From: Thermodesulfobacteriota bacterium
Lineage (GTDB): Bacteria; Thermosulfidibacterota; Thermosulfidibacteria; Thermosulfidibacterales; B14-G1
Direction: 5' to 3'
DNA: 43,390 bases
Assembly: GCA_024274915.1 (NCBI GenBank)
Contig: JAJSAC010000036.1
Span: 1 to 43,390, forward strand
A program made the translations under genes and the position numbers. Below the pieces are notes generated by a model. The model saw only the letters and a program-made list of their open reading frames with translations, made no database searches and was not told the origin of the DNA. Shown piece after piece: positions 6,532 to 15,703 of the stretch (position 1 is the first letter of the stretch; every line of letters begins with the position of its first letter).

Positions 6532-8646
6532 TTATCCCGCATCTATGAGTTCCAGGCCCCGGTGGTAGCCCTTTCTTTTGAGCATCTCCCGGATTCCCCG
6601 GTGTTGGGGATCTTCCAGCCTTGGGTCTCCCTTCACCAGGGCGAAGGCTGTCTCTCGAGCCTCTTGAAGGATGGCAGCGTCCCTCACCAGGTCAGCCACC
6701 TTGAAAGGAGGGAGTCCCGACTGGCGTACCCCTAGGAACTCTCCGGGGCCCCGGATTTTCAGGTCTTCTTCGGCGATGCGGAATCCGTCGGAGGTCTCTT
6801 CCATCACCTTTAACCTGGCTCGGGAAACATGGCTGGGGCCGTTACTCGCCATGAGGAGGCAGTAAGAGGCGTGGCTACCCCGGCCCACCCGGCCTCGGAG
6901 CTGGTGGAGCTGGGAGAGGCCGAACCTCTCGGCCCCTTCGATCATCATCACTGTGGCGTTGGGCACGTCTATGCCTACTTCAATGACGGTGGTGGAGACC
7001 AGGAGATGGATCCTCCCTTCCTTGAACTCCCTCATGATTCGCTCTTTCTCCTCCCGGGACATACGGCCGTGGAGGAGGCTCACCTTGTAGGGAGCAAAGG
7101 CCTGAGCGATTTTGGGATACATCTCCAGGACCGAGGGGAGCTGGAGCTTCTCCGACTCTTCGATGAGGGGATAGACGATGTAGGCCTGGCGCCCTGCCCC
7201 TAACTGCTCTCGAATGAACTGGTACACCTTCTCCCGTTGGTTTTCTTGAACCACTTTGGTTTTGACGGGTTGGCGTCCCAGGGGCATTTCGTCGATGACG
7301 GACACATCCAGGTCGCCGTAGAGGGTGAGGGCCAGGGTCCGGGGAATGGGGGTGGCAGTCATGACCAGCAGATCTGGCCTTTCCCCTTTGGCCCTAAGGG
7401 TGGCCCTCTGGAGGACGCCGAAGCGGTGCTGCTCGTCTATAACCACCAGCCCCAATCTCTTGAACTCCACGTCTTCCTGAATGACGGCGTGGGTGCCCGC
7501 CACCACGTCCAGCTCCCCAGAGCCCAAGGCTGAGAGGACCATCTCCCTCTCCCGCCTGGATAGACCGCTCACCAGGAGGGCGCACTTGATGCCCAGAGGG
7601 GCCAGACGTTCCCTCATGCCCAGGAAGTGCTGCTCCGCCAAAATCTCCGTGGGGGCCATCATGGCCACCTGGTAGCCCGAGTCCACGGCCACGGCCATGG
7701 CCAGGAAGGCCACGATGGTCTTGCCGCATCCTACGTCTCCCTGGAGAAGGCGGTTCATAGCGTGGGGGGAGGCCATGTCCCCCCGGATCTCTTCCAAGGT
7801 CCGTTTTTGGGCCTCTGTGAGGGTAAAGGGCAGGGATTCGAGGAGCTTTTTAAACTTAGGCCCCGTTACCTGGAAAACTATGCCCCGTTCCTTGGCCACC
7901 TCACCCTTTTTTAGGGCCAGGGCTAGTTGGAAGAAGAAAAACTCTTCAAAGATGAACCGTCGCACGTGGGGACTTTTCCTGTTCCTCAAGTGCTGGGGCT
8001 CTTCTTCCAGGGGGTAGTGGATCTCCCGGAGGGCCTTGTAGAAGGTGGGGAACCCCTTCTCTTTTAAGAGCTCAAGGGGCAAGTATTCCGCCCTCACCTC
8101 TTTTAGATCTTTTAGGGCCTGGACCTGGATCCTTCTTAGCTCTCGCTGGCCTAGTCCTTCGGTGAGGGGATAGACGGGGAGCACGTGTCCTTTCTTCTTT
8201 TCTCCTTCCTTGACGAAGTCGACCTGGGGGTGGATCACTTCCAGGCAGTGTTCGTAGCGGTTGAGCTGGATGTCTCCAAAGACCAGAACGTTTCTGCCAG
8301 GTTGATAGGTCTTCTCCATCTGATCCCGGCGGAAGTGGAACCACTTGCCTTTCACGATGCCCGTGGCATCCTTGAAGACCACTTCGAAGATGGGTTTGCG
8401 GGTCCCTGTCACCCGGGCGCTCCATACTTGGGCCATGAAGAGGCCTTTCATTCCCGGCTTCAGCTGATGGATGGAGAGGATGGTTCTTCGGTCTTCATAC
8501 TCCCTGGGCAGGAGGAAGAGGAGGTCCTCCACGGTGGCAATGCCCAGGCGGGCCAGGATCTTTGCCCGCTTGGGGCCTACCCCTTTCACATACTGGATGG
8601 GGCGGTCTAGGAACTCCAGAAGTCTTTTGATTCCATCAGCTTCCAT
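6532..8646 (-). CDS. recG: ATP-dependent DNA helicase RecG
   Basis: RecG remodels stalled replication forks and Holliday junctions. The 704-residue protein has the expected order: an N-terminal helix-hairpin-helix-like region (QYVKGVGPKRAKILARLGI), the OB-fold wedge domain at about 60-170, the helicase core with Walker A GDVGCGKT at 303-310 and the family-specific DEQH box at 404-407, motif TATPIPRTLALT, and a C-terminal half with QLRGRVGRG and the RecG TRG region (GPGEFLGVRQSGLP). The ATG at 8646 has AGGGAAG upstream. It is the last gene of the minus-strand block, but a terminator upstream (8706-8749) suggests its own promoter or partial read-through from aroA. Confidence 0.97.
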   Translation of the reverse strand: MEADGIKRLLEFLDRPIQYVKGVGPKRAKILARLGIATVEDLLFLLPREYEDRRTILSIHQLKPGMKGLFMAQVWSARVTGTRKPIFEVVFKDATGIVKGKWFHFRRDQMEKTYQPGRNVLVFGDIQLNRYEHCLEVIHPQVDFVKEGEKKKGHVLPVYPLTEGLGQRELRRIQVQALKDLKEVRAEYLPLELLKEKGFPTFYKALREIHYPLEEEPQHLRNRKSPHVRRFIFEEFFFFQLALALKKGEVAKERGIVFQVTGPKFKKLLESLPFTLTEAQKRTLEEIRGDMASPHAMNRLLQGDVGCGKTIVAFLAMAVAVDSGYQVAMMAPTEILAEQHFLGMRERLAPLGIKCALLVSGLSRREREMVLSALGSGELDVVAGTHAVIQEDVEFKRLGLVVIDEQHRFGVLQRATLRAKGERPDLLVMTATPIPRTLALTLYGDLDVSVIDEMPLGRQPVKTKVVQENQREKVYQFIREQLGAGRQAYIVYPLIEESEKLQLPSVLEMYPKIAQAFAPYKVSLLHGRMSREEKERIMREFKEGRIHLLVSTTVIEVGIDVPNATVMMIEGAERFGLSQLHQLRGRVGRGSHASYCLLMASNGPSHVSRARLKVMEETSDGFRIAEEDLKIRGPGEFLGVRQSGLPPFKVADLVRDAAILQEARETAFALVKGDPRLEDPQHRGIREMLKRKGYHRGLELIDAG

Positions 8647-8705
8647 AGGGCTTCCCTGTTAGATGGTATCCTCTGGGCTGGAAGGCTGCAAGGCGGTCCC
8701 GGAGT

Positions 8706-8749
8706 AGAATAAAAATAAAAAGTGAGGGACCCCAGAAGGAAGGGTCCCT
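8706..8749 (-). terminator. Rho-independent terminator after aroA
   Basis: Read on the minus strand, AGGGACCC and GGGTCCCT form a perfect 8-bp stem with a 9-base loop, followed within two bases by TTTTTATTTTTATT (plus-strand A-rich 8706-8720). This is a convincing intrinsic terminator between aroA and recG. A second small hairpin, GGCCTTT and AAAGGCC around a TTCC loop, lies at 8774-8791 but lacks a T tract. The rest of the 260-base gap 8647-8906 shows nothing else. Confidence 0.85.
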
Positions 8750-8906
8750 TGGGAGGAGGGGATGGGTATCTTGGGCCTTTTTCCAAAGGCCAAAAGGCAA
8801 TATAGACCCTTTTATGGTTTTTGCAATGGTTATGAGGGCCAGTGCGTTCCTCCCTCCCCTTTCCATTACCTGGGAGACGGGGGACGATGGGGTTGGGGGG
8901 CCCATT

Positions 8907-10214
8907 TCAGCGGTGGCAGGTGCCCCTCTCAATACCCAGGTCTGTGAAGAAGGAAGGGAAAGAGACATCCACGGCCCCGGACCCTTCCAAGACCACCCCC
9001 TTTTGGGACACCAGTCCCGCCAGGGCCAGGAGCATGGCCATGCGGTGGTCCCCGTGACTGTGGACCCTGCCTCCTTTAAGCTCCACAGGCCCCTTGACTG
9101 CGAATCCGTGGGGCAGCTCCTGGATCTGGGCTCCCAAAGCCGCCATCTGGGAGACGGTGACGGCGATTCTGTCGCTCTCCTTCACTCTCAGTTCCTGGGC
9201 CTCCTCCAGGCGGGTCTCGCCCCGGGCTAGGCTCCCCAGGAGGGCCAGAAGGGGCAACTCATCTATGGCCAGGGGGATATCTGCTGGGTCTACCCGGATG
9301 CCTGCCAGGTTAGGTGAGTATTCCACCTCCAGGTCTCCCACGGGTTCGCCTCCCTCCGTCCATTCCTGGAGGATTTTCACCCGTCCCCCCATTTCCCAGA
9401 TCATCTTGAGGAAGGCCGTGCGGGTGGGGTTGAGATTCGCCCCCAGGATACGGATGTGACTTTCGGGGATGATGAGGGCGGCGGTGACGAGAAAGGCCGC
9501 CGAGGAGAAATCCCCGGGCACTTTCACGTTCATGGCTTTGAGCTCCCCTGGTTTTATGGTGATGCGGTCTCCCTCTTTCTCCAGGGCCGCCCCCCGGGCC
9601 GCCAGCATCCTCTCGGTGTGGTCCCGGGTTTGGCGGGGCTCTATCACCACGGTCTTCCCCTTGGCTGTGAGACCTGCCAAGAGGAGGGCCGACTTCACCT
9701 GGGCGCTGGCCACCTGGAGGGTATGGACTGTGCCCTTGAGTTTGCCCCCCTTCACGGCCAGGGGGAGGAGGTTTCCTTCCTGGCGTCCCAGGATTGTGGC
9801 GCCCATCTCCCTCAAGGGGTTCACCACCCGGGCCATGGGACGTCGGCGCAGAGAATCGTCCCCGGTGATGACGGAAAGGAAAGGTCGCCCTGCCAGGACC
9901 CCCAGCATGAGGCGGGCCGTGGTTCCAGAGTTGTGGGCCATGAGCACGTCTTGGGGTTCCCGGAGGCCTTCCATCCCGTTGCCTTCCACCATGTATGAGC
10001 CCTGGGAACCTTCTATTTCCACTCCCAGGTGGCGGAGGATCTCCAAGGTGGCCATGGTATCCCTGCTCTCCAGGAGCCCCTCTATCCTGGACTTCCCCCG
10101 AGCCAGGGCAGAAAGGATGAGGGCTCTGTGGGAGATGGACTTATCCCCCGGCACCCGGAAGGTGCCCGTGAGGGGTGTGGTTCTAGGTGATATGATAACT
10201 GTGGAATTATCCAA
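8907..10214 (-). CDS. aroA: 3-phosphoshikimate 1-carboxyvinyltransferase (EPSP synthase)
   Basis: AroA joins phosphoenolpyruvate to shikimate-3-phosphate, the penultimate step to chorismate. The 435-residue protein has the family landmarks in order: VPGDKSISHRALILSALA (residues 22-39), NSGTTARLMLG near 95, RRRPMARVVNPLR near 125, RVKESDRIA near 345 and HGDHRMAM near 385. Both halves of the inside-out alpha/beta barrel are complete. The start is a TTG at 10214 preceded by AGAGGACGG; no ATG fits upstream of the conserved VPGDKS. It lies downstream of tyrA and a hisC-like gene on the same strand, separated from tyrA by a HEPN/MNT pair, and ends in a terminator. Confidence 0.97.
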   Translation of the reverse strand: MDNSTVIISPRTTPLTGTFRVPGDKSISHRALILSALARGKSRIEGLLESRDTMATLEILRHLGVEIEGSQGSYMVEGNGMEGLREPQDVLMAHNSGTTARLMLGVLAGRPFLSVITGDDSLRRRPMARVVNPLREMGATILGRQEGNLLPLAVKGGKLKGTVHTLQVASAQVKSALLLAGLTAKGKTVVIEPRQTRDHTERMLAARGAALEKEGDRITIKPGELKAMNVKVPGDFSSAAFLVTAALIIPESHIRILGANLNPTRTAFLKMIWEMGGRVKILQEWTEGGEPVGDLEVEYSPNLAGIRVDPADIPLAIDELPLLALLGSLARGETRLEEAQELRVKESDRIAVTVSQMAALGAQIQELPHGFAVKGPVELKGGRVHSHGDHRMAMLLALAGLVSQKGVVLEGSGAVDVSFPSFFTDLGIERGTCHR

Positions 10215-10280
10215 TTGTTCCGTCCTCTGCTCCCGATAAAGGCTTTTCCCCCATCATTTGCTGGCAATGAGTAGTTTGGG

Positions 10281-10604
10281 CTAGACGTTTATCCCCACCG
10301 GTTTTATTTCGTCCCCGACGAAGGTTCCCTTACCCTGGGAAGCTATTTCCTCTGGGGTGTAGGGTTTGATTTCTATGGGCTCCCATATCTTGGCCTTGGC
10401 CATAGCGGTTCCTATGGTCTCAAGCCGCTCCAGGAGGTTCATCCCCTGGAAGTCTCTAGAGACAACGGCAAGGTCAATGTCGCTGTGTGGCTTTGCCGTG
10501 CCCTTTGCCCGGGATCCGAAGAGAATGATCTTTTCTACACGGATTCCCTGATCCTCCAGGGCCGCCTTCACTCTTTTTATGACTAGAAGGAGTTTCTCAT
10601 CCAT
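10281..10604 (-). CDS. MNT-type nucleotidyltransferase (putative antitoxin MntA-like)
   Basis: A 107-residue minimal nucleotidyltransferase. The motif GSRAKGTAKPHSDIDLAV matches the GSX10DXD signature exactly: G30-S31, ten residues, then D42 and D44, which bind the nucleotide-metal complex. A third acidic residue is likely in WEPIEIKPY. In characterised HEPN/MNT modules (type VII toxin-antitoxin) the MNT protein adds AMP groups to the HEPN toxin and silences it. The ATG overlaps the end of the HEPN gene by 22 bases, so the pair is coupled. It sits in the aromatic amino acid gene block, where it looks like an insertion. Function as antitoxin is inferred from family and neighbour. Confidence 0.88.
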   Translation of the reverse strand: MDEKLLLVIKRVKAALEDQGIRVEKIILFGSRAKGTAKPHSDIDLAVVSRDFQGMNLLERLETIGTAMAKAKIWEPIEIKPYTPEEIASQGKGTFVGDEIKPVGINV

Positions 10605-10963
10605 GCAAAGATCTCCTTTGTTTTATCGAGGTATTCACGGGCAACGTCTCTGTGGTAGCTGGTGATGAGCCTATCAAAATCTTCCGGGTACCTGGTGGGA
10701 ACGCTTATGTCGCTGAGTTTGCTTATGAATATCAACTTGTCCTCTGGTAGCTCCGTTCCACTTAACTTTACCAGGTACCTCGGATTGTGGGTCTTGGGGG
10801 GGGTCTTCTCACTGCTCTCCTGGATTTTTGCCTTTAGTACCTTTTCTAAAGCAAGGTGACACATGAAGATGGTGTAGATGTACCGCCCGGCCCTAAACAT
10901 ATGCTCGGCGGTTTCCAGGTCATATCGAGCAGATTCCAGCCAGTTTTTGACAGATTTTTTCAT
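10583..10963 (-). CDS. HEPN domain protein (putative toxin partner of MNT)
   Basis: A 126-residue all-helical HEPN protein. The segment RAGRYIYTIFMCHLALEKVL (residues 24-43) is the classic HEPN core helix with the alternating aromatic and CHLALEK pattern. Near the C-terminus R98 and H104 (RLITSYH) fit the RX4-6H spacing of HEPN ribonucleases, though I cannot be sure that they align with the catalytic helix, as many COG2250-type HEPN proteins lack it. The gene precedes and overlaps the MNT gene, the usual order. It follows tyrA after a 135-base gap that holds an imperfect stem (GTCACGT 11053-11059, ACGTGAC 11078-11084) but no convincing terminator. Confidence 0.87.
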   Translation of the reverse strand: MKKSVKNWLESARYDLETAEHMFRAGRYIYTIFMCHLALEKVLKAKIQESSEKTPPKTHNPRYLVKLSGTELPEDKLIFISKLSDISVPTRYPEDFDRLITSYHRDVAREYLDKTKEIFAWMRNSF

Positions 10964-11098
10964 ACTTAATCAAATACATCATTTCCCGGTGGATATAAAG
11001 CCGCTTTGTAATGGGACCGTTGGCCTTTTCTATGAGAGGTGTGCCGGCGGTCGTCACGTAACTGGGCCTTTGGGGAGACGTGACAGGAGGGGGCCCTT

Positions 11099-11962
11099 TC
11101 AGTCCAGCCCCCTCCTGATCCAGCGGGCCTCTTCCATGATGGCCTCCAGGGCATTCCAGTCCTCTTCTTCCAAAAGCCTTTCCATCTCTTCCAGGGTGGT
11201 GTGGAAGCGGCGCAGAAAGGCCAGGACCTGATCTCTGTTGAGGCGGAAGATCTCCCGCCACATCCAGGGATTACTGGCGGCAATGCGGGTGAAGTCTTTG
11301 AAACCGCCTCCTGAGTAGCGCAGGAGGTCTCCCAGCTCTTTTTCGGCGTCGCCCATGGTTTTGACCAAGGCGTAGGTGGCGGCATGAGGCAGGTGGCTTA
11401 CAGCGGCGAAGACAGTGTCGTGATGTTGGGGGTCCATCTCTTCTACTCTGGTCCCTAAGGCCTGCCAGAACCTCCTCACCAGCTCTAGGGCTTCCCGCGG
11501 GGTTTCGGGTGTGGGGGTGAGGATCACCCGGGCACCTGCAAAGAGGTCCTTTACGCTGTTTTCCACCCCCGACTTCTCCGTGCCCGCTATGGGGTGTCCT
11601 CCTACGAAGGGGATGTTCCGGGTGGCCAAGATGGGTGATAATTCCTCCACCACAGCCTCTTTCACACTGCCAACGTCGGTGATCACCACCTCATCTGGTA
11701 GGTGGGGCAGAAGCTCTTCTGTCATTTCCCGGAAGGCGTCCAGGTGGGTGGCCAGGATGGCCAGTGTTCTACCCGGGGGAACCTCCCGGGCCTGGGTGAA
11801 GCCTTCGTGGATGATGCCCATGGCCAAGGATTTCCTCACCGTGTCGGGATCCCTATCGATCCCCAAGCGCCTCTTGGCCACGCCTGCCTCCCGGGCGGCC
11901 TTAAGGATGGATCCCCCCATGAGACCCATACCTACCACTAGGAGGTTGTCTATCAGTTTCAT
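11099..11962 (-). CDS. tyrA: Prephenate dehydrogenase
   Basis: TyrA oxidatively decarboxylates prephenate to 4-hydroxyphenylpyruvate for tyrosine synthesis. The ATG at 11962 gives a 287-residue protein starting MKLIDNLLVVGMGLMGGS, with the Rossmann glycine motif GMGLMGG at residues 11-17. Further family marks are DVGSVKEAV, the substrate-binding HPIAGTEKSG, and SHLPHAATYAL. An upstream in-frame start at 12040 would overlap hisC by about 75 bases and adds residues unlike the family, so I reject it. The start lies one base after the hisC-like stop, implying coupling. No ACT domain follows, so feedback control by tyrosine, if any, is not through an ACT module. Confidence 0.94.
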   Translation of the reverse strand: MKLIDNLLVVGMGLMGGSILKAAREAGVAKRRLGIDRDPDTVRKSLAMGIIHEGFTQAREVPPGRTLAILATHLDAFREMTEELLPHLPDEVVITDVGSVKEAVVEELSPILATRNIPFVGGHPIAGTEKSGVENSVKDLFAGARVILTPTPETPREALELVRRFWQALGTRVEEMDPQHHDTVFAAVSHLPHAATYALVKTMGDAEKELGDLLRYSGGGFKDFTRIAASNPWMWREIFRLNRDQVLAFLRRFHTTLEEMERLLEEEDWNALEAIMEEARWIRRGLD

Positions 11963-11963
11963 T

Positions 11964-13142
11964 TCATTGACCGTTAGTGCTAAAGGCTCGGTGGCAAAGG
12001 TGAACACCCTTTTCGCCGGGGAGCCCATGGGGTAGACCATAGCGCTCCCGGTGTTCCATGAGGACCTTCAATTCTTTGATGAAGATGGCGTTTTCTTCCG
12101 GTGTTCCCACGGTGACCCTAATGTACTGGGGCAGGCCATAGCCCGCCATGTTCCGCACGATGACACCCCTTTTCAGGAGGTCTTGGTACACCCTTTTCCC
12201 ATCGCCCACGTGGATGAGGAAGAAATTGGTCTCTGAGGCCACATACTCCAGCCCCAGGCCTTTGAGTTCCCCATAGAGGAATCTCTTTCCCTCTTGGACC
12301 ATTTTTCGGGAACGTTCCACGTGTTCGTCGTCGTCCAGGGCCGCCAGGGCTGCTGCTTGGGCCAGGGAGTTGACGTTGAAGGGCTGGCGTACCCGGTTCA
12401 TGTAGTTGATCATCTGGGTAGGGGCGATGCCGTAACCTATGCGTAGGCCCGCCAGGCCGTAGATCTTGGAGAAGGTGCGCATGAGTACCAAGGGGCGGTC
12501 TTCTTTCAGTACTAGGGGGAGGAGCTTGGGGAACCTCTCCTGGTCCTCCACAAATTCTATGTAAGCTTCGTCGAAGACTACTATGACGTCCCTTGGGATA
12601 ACCTCCAGAAAAGCCATGACCTCTTGGTGGGTCACCATGGTGCCTGTAGGGTTGTTGGGGTTGGCCACAAAGACCATCTTGGTGTCACCATCTATGGCCT
12701 GGGCCATGGCTTCTAGGTCGTGGGTTAGATACTTTAGAGGGATGCCCACGCCCTTTATGTCCATGGCTAGGGAGATGAGTTTGTAGACGATGAAGGCGGG
12801 TTCTCCATAAACCACCTTGTCTCCTGGACGGAGGTAAGTTCGCATGAGGAGCTCTATCACTTCGTTGGAGCCGTTGCCGAAGATGAGGTGCTGGGGGGAT
12901 ACTCCCAGTTTCTCGGCCGCTTTGTTTTTCAAGTAATAGCAGCTGCCGTCGGGGTAGCGGTGGATTTCCGATAAGGATTTCTCTAGGGCTTCCAGGGCCC
13001 TGGGAGATGGACCGAGGGCGTTTTCGTTGGAGGCCAGCTTGATGACTCGCTCCAGGCCCATTTCTCTTTGGAGTTCTTCTATGGGTTTCCCCGGATCGTA
13101 GGGCACCAGTTTCTCTATGCCTTGATGGACTTTGGGCTTCAC
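11964..13142 (-). CDS. hisC: Histidinol-phosphate/aromatic aminotransferase (HisC family)
   Basis: A 392-residue PLP-dependent class I/II aminotransferase. It reads [18 protein letters not shown] at residues 36-53, [27 protein letters not shown], and the lysine motif [16 protein letters not shown] that binds PLP. This matches HisC. HisC-family enzymes often also transaminate prephenate, phenylpyruvate or hydroxyphenylpyruvate, and the position directly before tyrA, with aroA further on, suggests an aromatic amino acid role rather than, or in addition to, histidine synthesis. The C-terminus carries an extra tail of about 30 residues after the usual end. It overlaps gatB by 4 bases (ATGA). Confidence 0.93.
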   Translation of the reverse strand: MKPKVHQGIEKLVPYDPGKPIEELQREMGLERVIKLASNENALGPSPRALEALEKSLSEIHRYPDGSCYYLKNKAAEKLGVSPQHLIFGNGSNEVIELLMRTYLRPGDKVVYGEPAFIVYKLISLAMDIKGVGIPLKYLTHDLEAMAQAIDGDTKMVFVANPNNPTGTMVTHQEVMAFLEVIPRDVIVVFDEAYIEFVEDQERFPKLLPLVLKEDRPLVLMRTFSKIYGLAGLRIGYGIAPTQMINYMNRVRQPFNVNSLAQAAALAALDDDEHVERSRKMVQEGKRFLYGELKGLGLEYVASETNFFLIHVGDGKRVYQDLLKRGVIVRNMAGYGLPQYIRVTVGTPEENAIFIKELKVLMEHRERYGLPHGLPGEKGVHLCHRAFSTNGQ

Positions 13143-14590
13143 TGCTGTTCCCCTTTCTCTTGGAGTTTCTTGATGAGAATCTTATTCACCACCTGGGGAT
13201 TGGCCTTGCCTTTGGTGGCTTTCATGATCTGTCCCACAAAGAAGCCTACAATCTTGGTCTTACCCGCCAGATATTTCTCCACCTCTTTAGGGTTGTCCTC
13301 CAGGACCTTCTCCACGATGGCCTCCAGCTCCGATTCGTCACTGAGCTGGACTAGACCCTCTTCCTCCACGATCTGCTGGGGATCTTTGCCTGTCTGATAG
13401 GTCTTGGCCAAGACCTCTTTGGCCATCTTGCCGCTAATGGTTCCCTTGTCCACCAGGGCCACTAGTTGGGCTATTTGCTGGGGAGTCACGGGGGCTTCCA
13501 GGAGGCTCTTGTTTTCAGCGTGGAGGCGGCCCAGGAGTTCCACCATGACCCAATTGGCTAGGGCCTTGGGGTTGTCGGGATGGGCCTTTACGGCCGCTTC
13601 GTAGAAGTCAGCCATCTCTCGGGCGGAGGTGAGGACCTCGGCATCGTAGGCTGAGAGGCCGTATTCTTCTATGAACCTGGCCTTCTTTTCGTCGGGTAAC
13701 TCGGGCAGGGAGGCCGCTACCTCTTCCAGCCACTCTTGGCTCACCTCCAAGGGGACCAGGTCAGGTTCGGGGAAGTACCGATAGTCGTGGGCCTCTTCCT
13801 TGGAGCGCATGGTCTCGGTGGCCCCTAGCTGGGGGTTCCAAAGAAGGGTTTCCTGGACAATGATTCCCCCTTCTTCCAGGACCTTCTGTTGGCGTTTTAT
13901 CTCGTACTCTAGGGCCTTCTGGACGTGGCGGAAAGAGTTCATGTTTTTCAGCTCTGTCTTGACGCCCAGGCGGGTTTCCCCTTTGGGCCGGATGGAGATG
14001 TTGGCGTCGCAGCGGAGCTCCCCTTTTTCCATGTCGGCGTCGGAGACCTCGATGTAGCGCATGATGGTGCGCAGTTTTTGGAGGTAGAGGCGGGCTTCTT
14101 CAGGGGTGCGGATGTCAGGTTCGCTCACGATTTCGATGAGGGGCACCCCGGTGCGGTTCAGGTCTACGTAGGAGTGGGGATCGCCGAACTCCCCGTGGAC
14201 GTTTTTACCGGCGTCTTCTTCCATGTGGACGCGGGTGATTCCTATCCGCCTTTTGCCCTGGGGTGTCTCGATCTCTAGATAACCGTGCTCTGCCAGAGGG
14301 AGTTCGTATTGGGATATCTGGTATCCTTTGGGTAGGTCGGGGTAGAAGTAGTTCTTACGGGCAAAGACTGAAAGAGGATTTATCTGGCAATTGAGGGCCA
14401 AGGCCGCTTTGATGGCGTACTCTGCCACCCTTCGGTTGAGCACAGGCAGGACCCCTGGCATGCCCTGGCACACGGGACAGGTGTGGGTGTTGGGCGGGGC
14501 TCCAAATTCCGTGGAGCAGGAGCAGAAAACCTTGGAATTGGTCTTAAGCTGTACGTGCACCTCCAAACCTATGACGGCTTCGTACTCCAC
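13139..14590 (-). CDS. gatB: Asp-tRNA(Asn)/Glu-tRNA(Gln) amidotransferase subunit B
   Basis: GatB binds misacylated Glu-tRNA(Gln) or Asp-tRNA(Asn) and, with GatA and GatC, amidates it. The 483-residue protein is full length: IGLEVHVQL (residues 7-15), the zinc-binding pair CSCSTEFG and [26 protein letters not shown], and the C-terminal YqeY-like tail ([25 protein letters not shown]). The start is GTG at 14590 with GAGGAGGATTAGCG upstream. gatA and gatC are not in this window. It sits between a DUF3467 gene and the hisC/tyrA pair in one compact transcription unit. Confidence 0.97.
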   Translation of the reverse strand: MEYEAVIGLEVHVQLKTNSKVFCSCSTEFGAPPNTHTCPVCQGMPGVLPVLNRRVAEYAIKAALALNCQINPLSVFARKNYFYPDLPKGYQISQYELPLAEHGYLEIETPQGKRRIGITRVHMEEDAGKNVHGEFGDPHSYVDLNRTGVPLIEIVSEPDIRTPEEARLYLQKLRTIMRYIEVSDADMEKGELRCDANISIRPKGETRLGVKTELKNMNSFRHVQKALEYEIKRQQKVLEEGGIIVQETLLWNPQLGATETMRSKEEAHDYRYFPEPDLVPLEVSQEWLEEVAASLPELPDEKKARFIEEYGLSAYDAEVLTSAREMADFYEAAVKAHPDNPKALANWVMVELLGRLHAENKSLLEAPVTPQQIAQLVALVDKGTISGKMAKEVLAKTYQTGKDPQQIVEEEGLVQLSDESELEAIVEKVLEDNPKEVEKYLAGKTKIVGFFVGQIMKATKGKANPQVVNKILIKKLQEKGEQQ

Positions 14591-14606
14591 CGCTAATCCT
14601 CCTCGT

Positions 14607-14873
14607 TCAAGTCATCTTGTCCTTGGGGATGAAGGTTATCTCCCCGTATTTTTGCTCGTATTTGGCCACGTTTTCCGTTAGGGCCATGAGGATGGCCTTG
14701 GCGTGGCGGGGGCTGGTGATGATGCGGGAAACCAGCTTCCCCTCGTTTTCTACCACCAGGAAGAAGTCCATGACGAACTCGTCTTCCGTATGACGAAAGG
14801 TGGCCAGGTTGGTATAGCAGCCGGAGAAATCCTCCCCTGATACCACCAGGTTCAGTTTTTTGTCTTGACCCAT
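14607..14873 (-). CDS. DUF3467 family protein
   Basis: An 88-residue protein with the pattern of DUF3467: a short N-terminus, then [21 protein letters not shown], a linker, and [29 protein letters not shown]. The family is widespread and uncharacterised. It has no signal peptide or membrane segment, so it is probably cytoplasmic. The ATG at 14873 has a very strong AGGAGGTG site 7 bases upstream. It is the first gene of the minus-strand gatB operon; gatB starts 16 bases after its stop. No function is known to me. Confidence 0.85.
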   Translation of the reverse strand: MGQDKKLNLVVSGEDFSGCYTNLATFRHTEDEFVMDFFLVVENEGKLVSRIITSPRHAKAILMALTENVAKYEQKYGEITFIPKDKMT

Positions 14874-15087
14874 TTAGACACCTCCTGATTTGGAGAGTAT
14901 TACCAGATTGGGGAGGTAGAGGCAAAAGGGGGAAGGAGAGGATGGGTTAATGAGTTTGTGAGTGGATGGGTCGGTAAGTTAACCAGAAGAGGAGGGGGGT
15001 ACAACTCCCAATGCCTTTTGTTTCTCATCTACCCATTTACGCCACGCATTTGCCTTTCTTCCCATCCACTTCATCAAGGAGGAGGCT
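14874..15087. promoter_or_regulatory. Divergent intergenic region, DUF3467/gatB operon and THEP1 gene
   Basis: About 214 bases between divergent genes must hold both promoters, but I see no clear -35/-10 pair. A G-rich tract near 14910-14950 is followed by GGTTAA (14945-14950) and GTTAACC (14978-14984), a loose inverted repeat. The plus-strand gene has the site GGAGGAGG just before its ATG. Confidence 0.3.
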
Positions 15088-15687
15088 ATGGGTACTGGAG
15101 AGAGGGGACCATCCTTCGGCATTGATCCGTCGTCCGGGATCCCTGCTTCCAAGCTGCTTCTCACGGGGTTTCCGGGGGTGGGCAAGACCACCGTGGTGAT
15201 GAGGGTACTGGAAGTCCTGGGGAACAGGACCCTGGGATTTTATACCCTGGAGGTGAGAGAAAAGGGCAGGAGGGTGGGTTTTCGACTGGTGACCACCTGG
15301 GGAGATGAGGGTTGGCTGGCCAGGGTGGGGCTGGCCTCTCCATTTAGGGTCTCTCGGTACGGGGTGGATCTCACCTTCCTGGAGGCAGTGGTGGCCCGTC
15401 TTCGAGAGGAGTGGGCCCCTGGCAAGGTCCTGGTGGTGGATGAGATCGGCAAAATGGAACTCTTGTCTTCCAAATTCAGGGCCTGGATAGAAGAAGTGGC
15501 CCTGGACCCGGGGGTTCCCTTTCTGGCCACCATAGCCTTGAAGTCTCGGGACCTCCTGGTGGCCAGGCTCAAGGAGAAGCTGTCCCTCTGGCAAGTGACT
15601 TTGGAGAATCGGGGCGATCTGCCCCAGAGGGTGGTGGAGTTATTCTCCAGGGGGGCTTCTCCCTCCACTGGCCACGGCCGGAGTTGA
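15088..15687 (+). CDS. Nucleoside-triphosphatase, THEP1 type
   Basis: A 199-residue P-loop NTPase of the THEP1 family (also known as DUF265). Walker A GFPGVGKT is at residues 27-34, the family signature GFYTLEVREKGRRVGFRLV follows at about 50-68, and Walker B VVDEIGKMEL has its acidic pair at D118-E119. THEP1 enzymes hydrolyse NTPs and are common in archaea and thermophilic bacteria; their cellular role is unsettled. ATG at 15088 is preceded by GGAGGAGG. The first 20 residues are an unusual addition ahead of the core, and MGTGERGPS may be non-native. It converges on the APC permease gene with only 16 bases between stops. Confidence 0.9.
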   Translation: MGTGERGPSFGIDPSSGIPASKLLLTGFPGVGKTTVVMRVLEVLGNRTLGFYTLEVREKGRRVGFRLVTTWGDEGWLARVGLASPFRVSRYGVDLTFLEAVVARLREEWAPGKVLVVDEIGKMELLSSKFRAWIEEVALDPGVPFLATIALKSRDLLVARLKEKLSLWQVTLENRGDLPQRVVELFSRGASPSTGHGRS

Positions 15688-15703
15688 AGCGCCCGGCCCC
15701 TAT

